A stretch of 64,000 nt of DNA from contig NZ_AP024745.1 in NCBI RefSeq assembly GCF_019704555.1, forward strand, positions 3,976,501-4,040,500, read 5' to 3'. Under the pieces are notes generated by a model, which had not been told where the DNA came from, made no database searches, and worked only from the letters and a program-made list of their open reading frames with translations. The stretch's first letter is position 1; each line of letters opens with the position of its first letter. A program made the position numbers and the translations under genes. Source of the DNA: Actinoplanes sp. L3-i22. GTDB lineage: Bacteria > Actinomycetota > Actinomycetes > Mycobacteriales > Micromonosporaceae. Shown here piece by piece: positions 63,241 through 64,000 of the stretch.

Positions 63241-64000
63241 CTAACCGCCGAGCGCCGGGGTGCCGGTGGCGTGGGCGACGACCAGGCGTACCCCCGGCAC
63301 CCGCTCGAACGGGACGCCGGTGTCCAGATAGTCGCGCCCGATCCAGACGGTGATGCCGAGCGCCGTCACCATGCCGCCCCCACCGGCGGCGAGGATCCAC
63401 GGTGCGATCGGCGGGAACGCCGCGGCCACCGGGGCGATCACCCGGCCCAGCGCCCGCACGATCCGGGCGAGGGCGTCGACGATCCGGCCGTGCCGCTGGT
63501 CCAGGTCCTTCAACCGGTCGGCGCCCTCGCGCAGCGAGCTGTCCAGGTCGGCGCGGAAGCGGGCCGCCTCGACCGCCCCGGCGATCCGGGCCTCCAGCTC
63601 GCCGACCGCCAGCACGCGCCGGGACAGCTGCTCGGCGATCGTGTCGGCGTGCCCGTCCCACCACTTGCGGGCCCAGCCGCTCACCTGGTCACGCAGGTTG
63701 TCCGGGACCAGCTGGGCCAGCGCCCGCAGCGCCCGCATGACGGCCCGCATCCCGGCGCGGGCCAGGGCGGCAATCTGGTCGCCGGTGTGCAGCAGGGCCT
63801 CGGCGGTGCTCAGCGCCGCGCCGAACAGTGGCTCGACCTGCGACACCGGAATGGTGGCCAGCCCGGCGACGGTGTCGGTGCCGACCGCCGCGGTACGCCG
63901 CACGACGCCGCCGACCGTGGCCGGCAGGTCGGTGAAGAACTCCAGCGGATCGGCGGTGGCGCCGCCGAACAGGTTGGTGACCGCGGACGAGCCGGCCTCC
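63241..64000 (-). CDS. helical, probably membrane-associated protein (5' end beyond right edge)
   Basis: The frame is open from the right edge to the TAG at 63241 and encodes at least 253 residues. The text is strongly helical (ALLHTGDQIAALARAGMRAV, ELEARIAGAVEAARFRADLD) with one likely membrane helix (IAPWILAAGGGGMVTALGITVWIG) near the C-terminus. It ends two bases before the zincin start and belongs to the same operon. The family is not recognised. An in-frame start at 63903 exists but the frame continues upstream with coding character, so the gene is taken as partial. Confidence 0.75.
   Translation of the reverse strand, partial: EAGSSAVTNLFGGATADPLEFFTDLPATVGGVVRRTAAVGTDTVAGLATIPVSQVEPLFGAALSTAEALLHTGDQIAALARAGMRAVMRALRALAQLVPDNLRDQVSGWARKWWDGHADTIAEQLSRRVLAVGELEARIAGAVEAARFRADLDSSLREGADRLKDLDQRHGRIVDALARIVRALGRVIAPVAAAFPPIAPWILAAGGGGMVTALGITVWIGRDYLDTGVPFERVPGVRLVVAHATGTPALGG

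Overview
The window is high-GC DNA with long G/C-ending ORFs, many GTG/TTG starts and overlapping stop/start junctions, as expected of a filamentous actinomycete. Gene content (giant NRPS genes, an MbtH protein, DmdR/IdeR-type iron boxes, an F420-type reductase) fits Micromonosporaceae or a relative such as Actinoplanes; the genus is an inference.

Layout. 1-3.2 kb: a PepSY transmembrane protein running off the left edge, an RsbW-like ATPase and a zinc alcohol dehydrogenase that probably starts at ATT. 3.5-6.4 kb (minus strand): a Fec-type ferric-siderophore importer (ATPase and two permeases). It is divergent from a Tat/lipoprotein siderophore-binding protein and an IucB-type acetyltransferase (6.6-8.2 kb). 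Two iron boxes lie in the shared promoter region. 8.2-47.8 kb: one very long plus-strand operon behind a third iron box. It encodes a stand-alone aryl carrier protein, a flavin-dependent halogenase, an MbtH protein, two NRPSs with seven modules in total, a two-subunit ABC transporter, an alpha/beta hydrolase, a siderophore-interacting flavoprotein, a cation/proton antiporter, isochorismate synthase, a 2,3-dihydroxybenzoate-AMP ligase and an amino-acid N-hydroxylase.

How the genes fit together. The ligase loads 2,3-dihydroxybenzoate (DHB) on the aryl carrier, where the halogenase can plausibly chlorinate it. NRPS1 (C-A-PCP-C-A-PCP-E-C-A-PCP-C-A-PCP-E) and NRPS2 (C-A-PCP-E-C-A-PCP-E-C-A-PCP) add seven residues. 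Residue 1 reads as Gly and residue 6 as Ser; residues 3 and 5 share one specificity code; residues 2, 4, 5 and 6 should be D-configured. The N-hydroxylase and acetyltransferase would supply N-acetyl-N-hydroxy side chains. The prediction is a halogenated, mixed catecholate/hydroxamate heptapeptide siderophore. No thioesterase domain, isochorismatase or DHB dehydrogenase is visible, so release and part of DHB synthesis need other genes.

47.8-52.0 kb holds ordinary genes: a beta-propeller, a YeaQ-like membrane protein, a PASTA protein, an alcohol dehydrogenase and an enoyl-CoA hydratase. 52.1-57.2 kb is a patchwork of small orphan genes with large gaps. 57.2-64.0 kb is a compact minus-strand set that continues past the right edge: a giant TPR protein, an uncharacterised protein, an HEXXH zincin and a helical membrane-associated protein. 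I recognise no named system in this set. No tRNA, rRNA, CRISPR array or convincing mobile element was seen.
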